This document shows, piece after piece, positions 27,130 through 37,346 of a stretch of 64,000 nt of DNA. Source of the stretch: Vreelandella glaciei. GTDB lineage: Bacteria > Pseudomonadota > Gammaproteobacteria > Pseudomonadales > Halomonadaceae. The position numbers and the translations under genes were made by a program. The DNA lies in contig NZ_JACCDE010000023.1 in NCBI RefSeq assembly GCF_013415125.1, forward strand, positions 1-64,000, read 5' to 3'. A model generated the notes under the pieces. It was not told where the DNA came from, ran no database searches, and saw nothing but the letters and a program-made list of their open reading frames with translations. The first letter of the stretch is position 1, and every line of letters starts with the position of its first letter.

Positions 27130-29383
27130 CGCTTCAACCGCTCAGGCTTCCAGCTTGCTGCGTTATCCTCGCCGTTTTAAGCTCGTTGCCATCGTTGCGG
27201 TATCGCTATTTGCCGCGGCGTTGGTCGTCGCTATCCTGGCTGCCTGGCGGCAGGAAAATCTCACTCAAAGCCTGCGTGAAGATACCGCCTGGGTGATTTA
27301 TAAGCTGGATCGCGATGCGGTACAGCTCTTGAACCATTTATTGGCAGTGACGCGTGAGCCGCTTACGTCCGAGACGCATGATGAGCTAAACCTACGCTTT
27401 GAGCTGTTATATAGTCGTATTACATTGCTCAATGAGGGTGAGGTCAGCACGTTATTGCAACAGATCGGTACGGCTCGGGAATTATTGGGCCAAATCCAGC
27501 AACAGCTGGATGTGCTGGATAGGATGTTTTATCCCTATGGTGGGCCTGTAACCGATGGGGGAATTGGTCAATTACCGGTGACGGTGCTGGAAGAGGAATT
27601 GCAGGCGCTAACGCAGTTAACAGAGCGCCTGGTTATTGCGATTAATGGCTATTTGGCCGAGTCGGCGACCGAAGAGCGCGCCCAGCTCAGCCTGCTCTAC
27701 AAGCTCCTCATGTCACTAATCGTCGGAATGAGCTTAGCGGCTTTTCTGGTGATTGCTTTCCTGGTGCGCGAAATGCGCGAAAGTGCGGCGGTCAGGCGCG
27801 AGCAGGAGCAATTAGGCCAGCAATTGGAAGTTACTGCCAAACAGGCGCAGACGGCGAATCAAGCTAAGTCAGACTTCCTTGCAATGGTCAGTCACGAAAT
27901 TCGTACCCCGCTGAACGGCGTGATTGGTATGAGTGAGTTATTACGCGAATCGGCGAGTCCCGCTCAGGTAGAGGATTACGCTAACACGATTCACGATAGT
28001 GCCAATCAACTGCTGGCAATGATTAATGAGATCCTCGATTTTTCTAAAATCGAAGCCGGTCACTTAACCCTGGAAACATCGCCTACTGCGCTAAAACCAC
28101 TTATCGATAGTGTGGTGGTGCTGCTTGCACCCAGGGCAAAAGTTAAAGGATTGACGCTTACGATTAACGTCGACCCACTGGTGCCTGCGTGGGTGTTGGT
28201 CGATGCTGCCCGCCTGCGGCAGATACTGCTAAACCTGATCGCCAATGCGATCAAGTTCACTGACCATGGCGAGGTAAGCGTCAAGGTCTCCTCTACGGTA
28301 GAGCAGCTATTATTTGAGGTGATCGACACCGGTTGTGGCTTGAGTGAGCAGCAGCAAAAGCGGCTTTTTGAGCCTTTTCAGCAGGCGGATGAGTCAGTGG
28401 CCCGCCGCTTTGGTGGAACGGGGCTGGGGCTTGCGATCTGCAAGCGGTTAAGCGAAGCCATGCAAGGGCGGTTAGGGGTCAAGAGCCAATTAGGCCAGGG
28501 AAGTACCTTCTGGTGCCAGTTGCCCTTGGTTGAAGCTGACCCTGTTTCAGCGTCACTGCCCGTAATGCCTAAACACGATTTTTCCGGCACAACGCTGCTG
28601 CTGGTGGAGGACAATGCGGTCAACCGCAAAGTCGCCATTGGCTTGTTATCGCGCCTAGGCTGCGGTGTGATCTGGGCCGAGAACGGTCGTGACGCCTTGG
28701 CAATGGCCCAGTCACAGCAGGTACAACTCATCTTTATGGATATCCAGTTGCCCGATATGGATGGCTTGTTAGTCACTCAGCGCTTACGCGAACAGGGTGG
28801 CTGGCTGGCGAGTGTTCCTATCGTCGCCATGACGGCAGGCGGCGCTGAAGATGATCGCCAACGCTGCCTAGCTGCGGGCATGAACGATTACATTACCAAG
28901 CCGCTGTCACTTTCGGCGTTAAGTAACGTGCTGGCGTTACAGCTTTTTGCCACTCCCGACACTGCTCCTATACAAGCATTAGCGGGAACACAAACGCCAA
29001 CCGGGGAGCCGCCGTTACTGAATGCCGACACTCTCGCCATGCTGAAAGCGTCACTGGGAGAATCGAGCCTGATCCAACTGGCGATGCTTTACCATCAGCA
29101 AGTCAGCAATTACACCGAGCAACTGGCTGCTTGCCTGGTGGCAACACCACTGACTCCAGAACAGCACCATCAAGTTATGCGTTTGGCGCACCAGCTGCGC
29201 GGCGAGTCAGTGAGCATGGGCGCCGACCAGCTTGCCGAATTGGCGAAGCAGTTGGAGATATTGGCCAAGACAGAGCAAGCCACTACAAGCCAACTCAATG
29301 ATGTGTTCAGCACGTTAAAGCTTGCCGCTGCGCATACCCATGCCGCACTGGAGAGATGGTGTCGTGACCACTTATCCCGTTGA
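27119..29383 (+). CDS. Hybrid sensor histidine kinase with receiver and HPt domains (TorS-like layout)
   Basis: 754 residues from the ATG at 27119, 11 bases inside the previous gene. Order: membrane helix (about 22-43), a 150-residue periplasmic helical region, second helix (about 193-215), a coiled linker, HisKA with [13 protein letters not shown] (His259), HATPase with [15 protein letters not shown] and [10 protein letters not shown], receiver with [10 protein letters not shown] (Asp541) and ITKPL, and a C-terminal HPt with [14 protein letters not shown] (His691). All phosphorelay residues are intact, so a full His-Asp-His relay is likely. No HAMP motif is obvious. The periplasmic SuoX-like neighbour is a plausible signal partner. 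The output regulator is not adjacent in the same operon. Confidence 0.85.
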   Translation: MFASASTAQASSLLRYPRRFKLVAIVAVSLFAAALVVAILAAWRQENLTQSLREDTAWVIYKLDRDAVQLLNHLLAVTREPLTSETHDELNLRFELLYSRITLLNEGEVSTLLQQIGTARELLGQIQQQLDVLDRMFYPYGGPVTDGGIGQLPVTVLEEELQALTQLTERLVIAINGYLAESATEERAQLSLLYKLLMSLIVGMSLAAFLVIAFLVREMRESAAVRREQEQLGQQLEVTAKQAQTANQAKSDFLAMVSHEIRTPLNGVIGMSELLRESASPAQVEDYANTIHDSANQLLAMINEILDFSKIEAGHLTLETSPTALKPLIDSVVVLLAPRAKVKGLTLTINVDPLVPAWVLVDAARLRQILLNLIANAIKFTDHGEVSVKVSSTVEQLLFEVIDTGCGLSEQQQKRLFEPFQQADESVARRFGGTGLGLAICKRLSEAMQGRLGVKSQLGQGSTFWCQLPLVEADPVSASLPVMPKHDFSGTTLLLVEDNAVNRKVAIGLLSRLGCGVIWAENGRDALAMAQSQQVQLIFMDIQLPDMDGLLVTQRLREQGGWLASVPIVAMTAGGAEDDRQRCLAAGMNDYITKPLSLSALSNVLALQLFATPDTAPIQALAGTQTPTGEPPLLNADTLAMLKASLGESSLIQLAMLYHQQVSNYTEQLAACLVATPLTPEQHHQVMRLAHQLRGESVSMGADQLAELAKQLEILAKTEQATTSQLNDVFSTLKLAAAHTHAALERWCRDHLSR

Positions 29384-30530
29384 AAAGGGCATCATTACTG
29401 CGGCTAGCCAGCATCCCGACGCTTCCTACGCTGCAGCCGAGCTAGCTTGCGCCCTATGTCACGAGCATTTGAGCTTCGTGCTGTTCTTCTGCAGTGCGGA
29501 GTATGATTTAGCGGGGCTGGCGGCTGCATTAGAGCGAAGCTTTCCCTCCATGCCACTAAGTGGCTGCACCACCGCAGGGGAAATTACCCCGCTTGGCTAT
29601 GACCGTGGCTCGATTGTAGCAATGGGCTTTGATCGTCGTTGGTTTGCCATCGAAACAGCGCTGATCGATGACCTGGATCATTTTGAGTTAACCAATGCGC
29701 AACCGCTAGTTGATACGTTACTTGAGCGTTGCCGGCGACAGGCCATTGCACCCATCAACGAACACAGCTTCGCTCTGACGTTATTGGATGGCCTATCGAG
29801 CCGTGAAGAGCAGGTGCTTGCCACCTTAGATGCAGCGCTAGGTCGAATACCCAGCTTTGGCGGCTCAGCAGGCGACGATAACCACCTTAGCCACACCCAC
29901 GTGTACAGCGCCGGGCGCTTCTATACCCAAGCCGCGGTCGTTATCATGATCAATACCCGCTTGCCCTTTGAAGTGTTTTCGACCCACCATTTAACGCCGC
30001 TAGCTCACAAACTGGTCGTGACGGAGGCAAACCGAGAGCAACGACGGGTGATTGAGCTGAATGGTTTACCCGCCGCACGGGTATACGCGGATTTGGTTGG
30101 GCTTGCGCCTACTCAACTCAACGCAGCGATATTTGCTCGCCACCCTTTAGCGGTGCGTATCGGGGGGCAGCACTATGTGCGCTCCATCCAGAGTGTTAAT
30201 AGCGACAATAGCCTGAGTTTTTACTGTGCGGTTGAAAATGGCATCGTGCTCACGGCCATGCAACCAGCACCGCTACTCGATGATCTTCAAGTGATGCTTG
30301 CCGGGGTGAGCGCTAGGCTTGGGGCGCCTAGTGTGATCATTGCCTGTGACTGTTTTTTACGCCGCATGGAACTGGAAGCGCTCGATCATTTAGAGCAGGC
30401 GTCGCAACTGCTACGCCAATCGCGAGTGGTGGGATTCAATACTTACGGCGAGCAACACCACGGCATGCATGTGAATCAAACGTTTACGGGGGTGGCGTTT
30501 GGATCTCTTTCAGCTGACGACAACCACTGA
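29364..30530 (+). CDS. FIST-domain protein, NosP-type nitric-oxide sensor candidate
   Basis: 388 residues from a GTG at 29364 that lies inside the end of the kinase gene. It has a FIST N domain ([31 protein letters not shown], then [10 protein letters not shown] near residue 170) and a FIST C domain (about 215-365). In Pseudomonas and relatives, FIST proteins of this size encoded directly before a hybrid kinase are NosP, a haem protein that binds NO and tunes the kinase NahK. The same gene order is seen here with a 32-base overlap into the kinase. Haem binding is inferred from family, not shown by sequence. Confidence 0.75.
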   Translation: MTTYPVEKGIITAASQHPDASYAAAELACALCHEHLSFVLFFCSAEYDLAGLAAALERSFPSMPLSGCTTAGEITPLGYDRGSIVAMGFDRRWFAIETALIDDLDHFELTNAQPLVDTLLERCRRQAIAPINEHSFALTLLDGLSSREEQVLATLDAALGRIPSFGGSAGDDNHLSHTHVYSAGRFYTQAAVVIMINTRLPFEVFSTHHLTPLAHKLVVTEANREQRRVIELNGLPAARVYADLVGLAPTQLNAAIFARHPLAVRIGGQHYVRSIQSVNSDNSLSFYCAVENGIVLTAMQPAPLLDDLQVMLAGVSARLGAPSVIIACDCFLRRMELEALDHLEQASQLLRQSRVVGFNTYGEQHHGMHVNQTFTGVAFGSLSADDNH

Positions 30531-31890
30531 CGATACCAGTAGCAATGACGAGCTTAATGTCGCAGAACTGGGCGAAGAGAACCGTCGTCTGCGTAAAGTT
30601 TGCCAAGCGCTAATGGAAAGGGTGGAAGGGGATGGCAGTGCCGAGGGCGCCCCTTACGCCGCATTTGAACGTTCAGTGCTGCTTGCTGAGCAGGTGCGAG
30701 AACGCACCGATGCCTTACACCGCACCCTGGACGAACTGGGCCAGGTCAATACGCGATTATTGGCGGCCAAAGCCGAGGCTGAAGCGGCCAACCTTTCCAA
30801 AACAAAATTCCTCGCGGCGGTCAGCCACGACCTGCTACAGCCTCTCAACGCCGCCCGGCTGTTTGCCAGTGCGTTAGAAACTCACTCTTTACCTGAAACC
30901 TCGCAAATGCTGGTGGGCCATATTGGCCGCTCGCTAAAAGATGTGGAAGGGCTGATAGGAACGCTGGTGGATATCTCACGCCTGGATGCGGGGGTACTGC
31001 GTGCCGATAAAGCGCCGTTTGCGGTGAGCACGCTGCTCGATACCTTGGCGGAGGAGTACCGGCAAGTGGCTGGCGTGCGTGGCTTGGCGTTGCATTACGT
31101 GCCCTCCAGTATGATGATTGAATCAGACTTGGCGCTGCTGGCACGGGTCATACGCAACTTTCTTAGTAATGCGGTGCGCTATACCGAACATGGCCGCGTG
31201 CTGCTGGGCTGCCGACGACGCCCTCATGGGTTGGAAATTATGGTGGGCGATACCGGCCCCGGCATTCCAGAGCAGCAGCGCGAAGCGATCTTTCTGGAGT
31301 TCCGGCGGGTTAACCAGCCCCATAGTGCTAATAGCCGTGGCTTAGGGCTGGGGCTAGCCATCGTTGACCGGATCAGCAGCATGCTGGAGCAGCCGGTATC
31401 CCTCGCTTCTCGCCCCGGCGTGGGGGCTCTTTTCTCTATCACCGTGCCTTACGCGGCGGTCGCGACATCGGCTCTGCCCATGCGCTATGCCTCGCCTTCA
31501 GGTGAGATAGATGATCCGTTGCAGGGTTGTATCGTCTGGGTGATCGATGATGACTTGGCCATTATTGAGGGCATGCAGGCACTGCTAAGCAGTTGGGGCT
31601 GTCGGGTACGCGCGGCAGCCACGGTGAGTGCCCTTGAGGCCGCCAGCGATGGTGAGCGCCCTGCGGTGCTGCTGGTTGATTACCACTTGGGGGAACATCG
31701 TGAAACCGGTATCGATCTGGCCGCGCGCTTGCAGCGGCGCTATCCTGGATTGGCCGCCGTGGTTATAACGGCGAATCACGAGGCAGAGATTAAGCGAGCC
31801 ACCCGTGAAGCGGGCATGCACTGCTTACTAAAACCGCTCAAGCCGCTGCGGCTGCGCATGCTGCTTGGCTCGCTGTTGCATAAATATTAG
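30499..31890 (+). CDS. Soluble hybrid histidine kinase (NahK/ErcS'-like)
   Basis: About 463 residues with no membrane helix. An N-terminal coiled coil (about 20-100) is followed by HisKA with AAVSHDLLQPLNAARL (His110), HATPase with NFLSNAVRYTEHG, VGDTGPGIP and GLGLGLAIVDR, and a C-terminal receiver (VWVIDDD, LLVDYHLGE with Asp394, LLKPLKP). The HDLLQPLN H-box is typical of the NahK/ErcS' group. The start is uncertain: I used a TTG at 30499 just behind GGGGGTGG; a later start would lose only the acidic N-terminus. Translation is coupled to the FIST gene, so it is the likely target of that sensor. A LuxR regulator is convergent. Confidence 0.8.
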   Translation: MDLFQLTTTTDDTSSNDELNVAELGEENRRLRKVCQALMERVEGDGSAEGAPYAAFERSVLLAEQVRERTDALHRTLDELGQVNTRLLAAKAEAEAANLSKTKFLAAVSHDLLQPLNAARLFASALETHSLPETSQMLVGHIGRSLKDVEGLIGTLVDISRLDAGVLRADKAPFAVSTLLDTLAEEYRQVAGVRGLALHYVPSSMMIESDLALLARVIRNFLSNAVRYTEHGRVLLGCRRRPHGLEIMVGDTGPGIPEQQREAIFLEFRRVNQPHSANSRGLGLGLAIVDRISSMLEQPVSLASRPGVGALFSITVPYAAVATSALPMRYASPSGEIDDPLQGCIVWVIDDDLAIIEGMQALLSSWGCRVRAAATVSALEAASDGERPAVLLVDYHLGEHRETGIDLAARLQRRYPGLAAVVITANHEAEIKRATREAGMHCLLKPLKPLRLRMLLGSLLHKY

Positions 31891-32564
31891 TGAGCCCGGT
31901 TGGCGCGGTAAAAACTTAAATCCTCCTCCCCGGCAATGACGATCGCATGCACCCGACTGGTTGCATTTAATTTACGCAAGATTGCCGAGACATGGGTTTT
32001 AACAGTGGTTTCGGCAATCAACAATTCTCGCGCAATATGTTTATTGGACATCCCTTTGGCCATACAGCCCAAGACCATCAACTGCTTTTCGGTCAGGCGC
32101 GCCAAGCGCTCGCTGGGCGTTGTGGCGGTGACGGTGGTGGGGGGCAAAGACGTGCGCGGCGCAGGCCGACGCATGATGTCGGGCGGCAGGTAGAGCTGAC
32201 CTTCAAGAATCTGTGTTAAGGCTGCTAGCATTGCTTCCCGGGGCGTAGATTTGGGGATATAGCCCACCGCGCCCAGGGTAATGGCATCCAGCACCAGTTG
32301 GCGCTCTTGATGCGCAGACACAATCGCTACTGGCAGCCATGGAAACACCTCGCGCAGTCGGGTTAGCCCCTCTAGCCCCTCGGCATCCGGCAGGCTTAAA
32401 TCCAGTAGCAGCAAATCTAACTCCGCATGCTGTTCCACCAACGTCATCGCATCAGCGAGACTCTCTGCTTCCACCAGTTGGCTGCCTGCCAAGCCCCCGC
32501 TAATCACGGTTTGCAGCGCATCACGGAACAGCGGGTGGTCATCGGCCACTAACAGGGAATACAT
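31887..32564 (-). CDS. LuxR/NarL-family response regulator
   Basis: 225 residues from the ATG at 32564, with AGGAGA 6-7 bases upstream; an in-frame start at 32579 lacks one. The receiver has LVADDHPLFRDAL and LLLLDLSLPDAEG (phospho-acceptor Asp55), with Lys in YIPKS. The C-terminal HTH reads LTEKQLMVLGCMAKGMSNKHIARELLIAETTVKTHVSAILRKL. It is convergent with the NahK-like kinase (4-base overlap of ends) and divergent from the aldehyde dehydrogenase. By analogy with ErbR/EraR-type regulators of ethanol oxidation it may control the dehydrogenase genes; this is inference. Confidence 0.85.
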   Translation of the reverse strand: MYSLLVADDHPLFRDALQTVISGGLAGSQLVEAESLADAMTLVEQHAELDLLLLDLSLPDAEGLEGLTRLREVFPWLPVAIVSAHQERQLVLDAITLGAVGYIPKSTPREAMLAALTQILEGQLYLPPDIMRRPAPRTSLPPTTVTATTPSERLARLTEKQLMVLGCMAKGMSNKHIARELLIAETTVKTHVSAILRKLNATSRVHAIVIAGEEDLSFYRANRAH

Positions 32565-32693
32565 GGCGTCTCCTACCAAGGGATGAGGGCTAATCCTGCC
32601 ATCGGGCTATATCGCCATTTGCTTTAGTGAACAACACTGTCTAAGCATCTTAAAAAAGCACCTTTAACAATCATAATACTCAGGAGCATGACA

Positions 32694-34214
32694 ATGATCT
32701 ACGCCAACCCTGGTGATACCGGTTCACTGGTGTCATTTGAAAAGCGCTATGGCAACTATATCGACGGCGAATTCGTTGCCCCGGTCAAAGGCCAGTACTT
32801 TGACAACATCAGTCCTGTTAATGGTCATGTTTTTTGCGAAATCCCCCGCTCGACGGCAGAAGATATCGATAAAGCACTAGATGCGGCCCACAAAGCGGCA
32901 CCTGCCTGGGGGAAAACCTCGGTTCAAGAGCGCAGCAATATTCTCTTAAAAATTGCCGACCGCATTGAGCAAAACCTGGAAATGCTCGCCGTCGCCGAAA
33001 CCTGGGATAATGGTAAAGCGGTACGCGAAACCATCAATGCCGATATTCCATTGGCTGTCGATCACTTCCGCTACTTTGCAGGCTGTCTGCGTTCGCAAGA
33101 AGGCACCGCAGCGGATATTGATGCCAACACGGTCTCCTATCACTTCCACGAGCCGCTAGGCGTGGTGGGCCAGATCATCCCCTGGAACTTCCCGATCCTG
33201 ATGGCCGCCTGGAAACTGGCGCCTGCGCTGGCAGCGGGTAACTGTGTGGTATTGAAGCCCGCGGAACAAACCCCCGCCTCGATTCTGAAAGTGATGGAAG
33301 TGATTGGCGATCTGCTGCCGCCCGGCGTTCTCAATATCGTCAATGGCTTTGGTGCTGAAGCGGGCCAAGCACTGGCCAGCAGCAAGCGTATCGCCAAGAT
33401 TGCTTTTACCGGCTCCACGCCTGTCGGTTCGCATATTTTGAAATGTGCGGCGGAAAACATTATTCCCTCTACCGTGGAGCTAGGCGGCAAATCCCCCAAC
33501 ATCTACTTTGCCGACATCATGAATGCCGAACCGACGTTTATTGATAAAGCGGTAGAGGGCTTGGTGCTGGCGTTCTTTAACCAGGGCGAAGTGTGTACCT
33601 GCCCTTCGCGGGCGCTGATTCAAGAGAGCATGTACGACGAGTTCATGGCCAAGGTCATCGAGCGCACCAAAACCATCAAGCGCGGTAACCCGCTAGATAC
33701 CGATGTACAGGTAGGCGCCCAGGCATCCCAAGAGCAGTTCGACAAGATCATGTCCTACATGGATATCGCCCGGGATGAAGGGGCTGAATTCCTCACCGGC
33801 GGCAATAAAGAGACCATGGATGACAGTATCAACAGCGGTTACTACATTCAGCCCACGCTGCTGAAGGGTAACAACCAGATGCGCGTCTTCCAGGAAGAGA
33901 TCTTTGGCCCGGTGGTAGCCGTCACTACCTTCAAGGATGAAGAAGAAGCCCTCGCGATTGCCAACGACACCGAGTTTGGCTTGGGCGCAGGCGTTTGGAG
34001 CCGCGATATCAACGTCGCTTTCCGCATGGGCCGAGGCATTCAAGCCGGGCGCGTGTGGACCAACTGTTACCACCAGTATCCCGCCCACGCAGCCTTTGGT
34101 GGCTATAAGAAATCTGGTGTTGGCCGGGAAACTCACAAAGTCGCCCTCGAACACTACCAGCAAACCAAAAATCTGCTGGTCAGCTACGACATCAACCCGT
34201 TGGGCTTCTTCTAA
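32694..34214 (+). CDS. exaC: NAD-dependent aldehyde dehydrogenase (ExaC-like)
   Basis: 506 residues. The ATG at 32694 is 7 bases behind AGGAG; an in-frame ATG at 32688 is too close. Catalytic Cys lies in [13 protein letters not shown], the general base Glu in [10 protein letters not shown], and the cofactor segment [23 protein letters not shown] is present. High similarity in style to ExaC/AldB-type acetaldehyde dehydrogenases of ethanol oxidation. It is divergent from a LuxR regulator and followed by an alcohol dehydrogenase gene, so the pair would convert alcohol to aldehyde to acid. Terminator-like hairpin after the stop. Confidence 0.88.
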   Translation: MIYANPGDTGSLVSFEKRYGNYIDGEFVAPVKGQYFDNISPVNGHVFCEIPRSTAEDIDKALDAAHKAAPAWGKTSVQERSNILLKIADRIEQNLEMLAVAETWDNGKAVRETINADIPLAVDHFRYFAGCLRSQEGTAADIDANTVSYHFHEPLGVVGQIIPWNFPILMAAWKLAPALAAGNCVVLKPAEQTPASILKVMEVIGDLLPPGVLNIVNGFGAEAGQALASSKRIAKIAFTGSTPVGSHILKCAAENIIPSTVELGGKSPNIYFADIMNAEPTFIDKAVEGLVLAFFNQGEVCTCPSRALIQESMYDEFMAKVIERTKTIKRGNPLDTDVQVGAQASQEQFDKIMSYMDIARDEGAEFLTGGNKETMDDSINSGYYIQPTLLKGNNQMRVFQEEIFGPVVAVTTFKDEEEALAIANDTEFGLGAGVWSRDINVAFRMGRGIQAGRVWTNCYHQYPAHAAFGGYKKSGVGRETHKVALEHYQQTKNLLVSYDINPLGFF

Positions 34215-34231
34215 CCCCTTCTGCTAGCCAC

Positions 34232-34260
34232 ACCGCCCGGCATTAGCCGGGCGGTATTGT
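34232..34260 (+). terminator. Hairpin after the aldehyde dehydrogenase
   Basis: Perfect 10-bp stem (ACCGCCCGGC with GCCGGGCGGT) and 4-base loop, then only ATTGT. A strong stem with a poor T-run, 18 bases after the stop codon; partial termination before adhP is likely. Confidence 0.65.
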
Positions 34261-34335
34261 CAGTCCCCTGACGCTGACTCTACCGATAAGAGCAGTACTT
34301 AAACTGCCGTATCGAAAACTATTAGGAGTTGCATC

Positions 34336-35364
34336 ATGGATAGCACAATGCGCGCGGCGGTCGTTCGTGAGTTTGGCCAGCCGTTGGCCATAGAAGAAGT
34401 TGACGTACCTCGCCCTAAGCAGGGCGAAGTATTGATGAAAGTGGCGGCCTCTGGGGTTTGCCATACCGATTTACACGCCGCCCACGGCGATTGGCCGGTG
34501 AAACCCTCGCCGCCATTTATTCCAGGGCACGAAGGTGTTGGGCATATCGTGGCGGTGGGTGAAGGCGTTACCCATGTCAAAGAGGGTGATCGTATTGGTG
34601 TGCCCTGGCTCTACTCGGCCTGCGGCTACTGCGAGCACTGTTTAGGCGGTTGGGAAACCCTGTGTGAGTCTCAGCAAAATACCGGTTACAGCGTTAACGG
34701 TGGGTTTGCCGACTACACCTTAGCGGATGCGGGCTATGTTGGGCGCCTGCCGGATGCCATCGACTTCATTGAAATAGCTCCTGTGCTGTGTGCGGGGGTG
34801 ACGGTTTATAAAGGCTTGAAGATGACTGATACCCGGCCCGGCCAGTGGGTGGTGATTTCGGGCATTGGTGGCCTGGGCCATATGGCGGTGCAGTACGCCA
34901 AAGCGATGGGGCTGAACGTGGCGGCTGTCGATATCGATGACGGCAAGCTAGCCCTGGCTGAGCGTTTAGGCGCCACGGTCACCGTTAACGCCATGAAAAC
35001 CGACCCAGCGGCGTACTTGAAGAAAACCATTGGTGGTGCTCACGGGGCCTTGGTGACAGCGGTGTCGCCGAAGGCGTTTGATCAGGCGCAGAATATGCTA
35101 CGCCGCGGCGGGACGTTGGTGCTCAATGGCTTACCGCCCGGCGACTTTCCGCTGCCGATCTTCAGCACGGTGCTCAACGGTATTACCATTCGTGGCTCTA
35201 TCGTCGGCACGCGCAGTGACCTGCAGGAAGCGTTGGATTTCGCTGCCGAAGGCAAGGTTAAGGCCACGGTAGCGACCGATACGCTGGATAATATCAACGA
35301 TGTCTTCCAGCGCATGATTGACGGCAAGATCGAAGGCCGCATCGTGTTGGACATGGCGAGCTAA
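34336..35364 (+). CDS. adhP: Zinc-dependent alcohol dehydrogenase (AdhP-like)
   Basis: 342 residues, usual length for bacterial Zn-ADH. Catalytic zinc ligands are Cys in [16 protein letters not shown] and His in [10 protein letters not shown]; four structural-zinc cysteines are in [15 protein letters not shown]. The dinucleotide-binding site is [25 protein letters not shown] precedes the ATG. It would oxidise ethanol or reduce acetaldehyde with NAD and pairs with the aldehyde dehydrogenase upstream. Confidence 0.9.
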   Translation: MDSTMRAAVVREFGQPLAIEEVDVPRPKQGEVLMKVAASGVCHTDLHAAHGDWPVKPSPPFIPGHEGVGHIVAVGEGVTHVKEGDRIGVPWLYSACGYCEHCLGGWETLCESQQNTGYSVNGGFADYTLADAGYVGRLPDAIDFIEIAPVLCAGVTVYKGLKMTDTRPGQWVVISGIGGLGHMAVQYAKAMGLNVAAVDIDDGKLALAERLGATVTVNAMKTDPAAYLKKTIGGAHGALVTAVSPKAFDQAQNMLRRGGTLVLNGLPPGDFPLPIFSTVLNGITIRGSIVGTRSDLQEALDFAAEGKVKATVATDTLDNINDVFQRMIDGKIEGRIVLDMAS

Positions 35365-35389
35365 CAGCCAGCCAGTGGGTATCGCACCA

Positions 35390-35412
35390 GGGGGAGAAGA
35401 CTCCCCCTTTTT
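35390..35412 (+). terminator. Rho-independent terminator after adhP
   Basis: GGGGGAG pairs with CTCCCCC over an AAGA loop, followed by TTTTT, 25 bases after the adhP stop and just before the convergent SulP gene end. Confidence 0.9.
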
Positions 35413-35444
35413 AATGTCGAACTTGCCACTTGAACAGTCGATAT

Positions 35445-37193
35445 TTAATCCTTTCCGCTCTCCAGTAAGCTCAGCCAACGGCGCGCCATGCGCTCGGCAT
35501 GGGCAAGGTTGCTGACGACCGCTAGCTTCCCCGCTTCGCGTCGAATGCCTGCACGCTTTATTTTCAGCGCCATGCGCGGCGGCAGCCCAACAAACATCAC
35601 CCCCACGCCTTGCTCACCTAGCTCACGGCGCAGTGACTCCAGCGCCACCATCGCGGTGGTATCTAGGCTAGACACATCACGCATATCCAACACGACGATT
35701 CTCACGCTGTGATCAATGATCCGTAGCGTGGCGATGGCTTTTTCTGCGGCGCCAAAAAACAGCGGACCGCTAATTTTGTAGAGCGCTACTTCTGGCGGGA
35801 AATGTTCGCCGGTGTTGTGCGACTCAAGGCGCTGAGTATTGGTTAGCTGCGCCATTCTGCGAATAAATAGCGCGGCGGCTAGGCCAATACCGACGGCCAC
35901 GGCGATCACCATGTCGAAAATAACCGTCAATGCGAAACAGATTACCAATACCCATACATCGCTGGCAGGCGCGCTTTTTAGCGTGTGCATAAAATGCCGC
36001 GCTTCACTCATGTTCCAGGCAATAATAAACAGCAGCGCAGCCAGCGCAGCCATCGGTACATACCCCAGCACGCCCGCCAGTGCGACGACGGCCAGAAGCA
36101 CCACTACCGAGTGCACCAGTGCCGCGACAGGTGAAAAGGCACCACTTTTGATATTGGTCGCGGTGCGGGCAAGGGCCGCCGTAGCAGTAATGCCGCCAAA
36201 GAAGGGCACCACCAGGTTGCCGAGCCCTTGGCCAATCAGTTCTGCATTGGGGTCATGGCGGGTGCGGGTTAGGCCGTCTGCGACAACGGCGCACAGCAAC
36301 GATTCAATCGCAGCGAGTAAAGCGATCGCCAGCGCAGGGCCTAGCAGCGCTTGAATCAACGCAAAGTCGATTTCAAGCGGCGTGCCATCTGCACCCGGGA
36401 GGTGCCAGGGGGCTACAAAGCTGGGCGCAAAGGGCGGAATGCCGCTGCCGCTTTCACCCTGAAACTCCCAGCTAAACCGCGAGGCGATCGTATCGACCTC
36501 AACGCCACTCATCAGCAGTAGCGAGGCTGCCAGCGTACCCACCGCTAACCCTACCAGCGGGGCAGGTATTGGGGTATTTAAGCGCGGCCAAACTAACAGC
36601 GTTGCTAAGGTGACAAGCCCGACGCTGATCTCCGCCAGCGACAGCGTGGGCAGCGCTTGGCCGATCAGCATTAGGTTATCCAGAGTGCTATCGCCCAGCT
36701 CGACCCCCGCCAAACCCAAAAAGTCAGGCAGCTGTAACAGGGCAATCACCACGCCGATGCCCGCCGTAAAGCCAAGAATGACCGGGTAAGGCACGTACTG
36801 AATGAGACTGCCCAATCGCGAAAGCCCCAGCGCGACCAAAATAGCGCCCGCCATAAAGGTGGCAATCAGCAGCCCCCCCAAGCCATGGTTGGCAACAATC
36901 GGGAAAAGAATAACCACAAACGCAGCGGTGGGGCCGGAGATGTTAAACCGCGAACCACCGGTTAGCGCGATCACCGCCCCTGCCACAATGGCCGTATAGA
37001 GCCCGTGTTGGGGCGGTACCCCAGTGGCAATCGCCAGTGCCATGGAAAGCGGCACGGCGACGACGCCAATCGTCAGCCCCGCCATCACGTCGCGCTTTAA
37101 TTTACCCAGCGAATAACCTTCACGCCAGGCGTTGAGTAACGCACTGCCAGGCATCGGGAAAACGTACCCCGAGGGTCGATGTGCGCGGGACAT
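35445..37193 (-). CDS. SulP-family anion transporter with STAS domain (DauA-like)
   Basis: 582 residues: about 11-12 membrane helices (residues 30-430) and a cytoplasmic STAS domain (about 450-565, with VVLDMRDVSSLDTTAMVALESL). Family blocks include GLYTAIVAGAVIALTGGSRFNISGPTAAF and LGFTAGIGVVIAL. AGGAGG lies 8 bases before the ATG, so the first ATG is the start. E. coli DauA of this family carries C4-dicarboxylates; others carry sulfate or bicarbonate. Substrate here is open. Transcribed towards the adhP terminator. Confidence 0.88.
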   Translation of the reverse strand: MSRAHRPSGYVFPMPGSALLNAWREGYSLGKLKRDVMAGLTIGVVAVPLSMALAIATGVPPQHGLYTAIVAGAVIALTGGSRFNISGPTAAFVVILFPIVANHGLGGLLIATFMAGAILVALGLSRLGSLIQYVPYPVILGFTAGIGVVIALLQLPDFLGLAGVELGDSTLDNLMLIGQALPTLSLAEISVGLVTLATLLVWPRLNTPIPAPLVGLAVGTLAASLLLMSGVEVDTIASRFSWEFQGESGSGIPPFAPSFVAPWHLPGADGTPLEIDFALIQALLGPALAIALLAAIESLLCAVVADGLTRTRHDPNAELIGQGLGNLVVPFFGGITATAALARTATNIKSGAFSPVAALVHSVVVLLAVVALAGVLGYVPMAALAALLFIIAWNMSEARHFMHTLKSAPASDVWVLVICFALTVIFDMVIAVAVGIGLAAALFIRRMAQLTNTQRLESHNTGEHFPPEVALYKISGPLFFGAAEKAIATLRIIDHSVRIVVLDMRDVSSLDTTAMVALESLRRELGEQGVGVMFVGLPPRMALKIKRAGIRREAGKLAVVSNLAHAERMARRWLSLLESGKD

Positions 37194-37290
37194 GTGGCCA
37201 GCCTCCTAAGTGTTAGGGAAAACAGGCTACTACGCTACGCCTACCCTGGAGTTCCCACAACAAAGCGTTTTTTCAGAGCCGTTCGCGCAC

Positions 37291-37319
37291 AAAAAAATCC
37301 CGGCGCGCAGGCCGGGATT
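37291..37319 (-). terminator. Terminator of the BCCT transporter gene
   Basis: AATCCCGGC/GCCGGGATT stem with a 6-base loop; on the minus strand it is followed by a run of T (A7 on the plus strand). It lies about 30 bases after the transporter stop. Confidence 0.85.
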
Positions 37320-37346
37320 GTCTGTGGGGTTAAACAAATAATGCCG

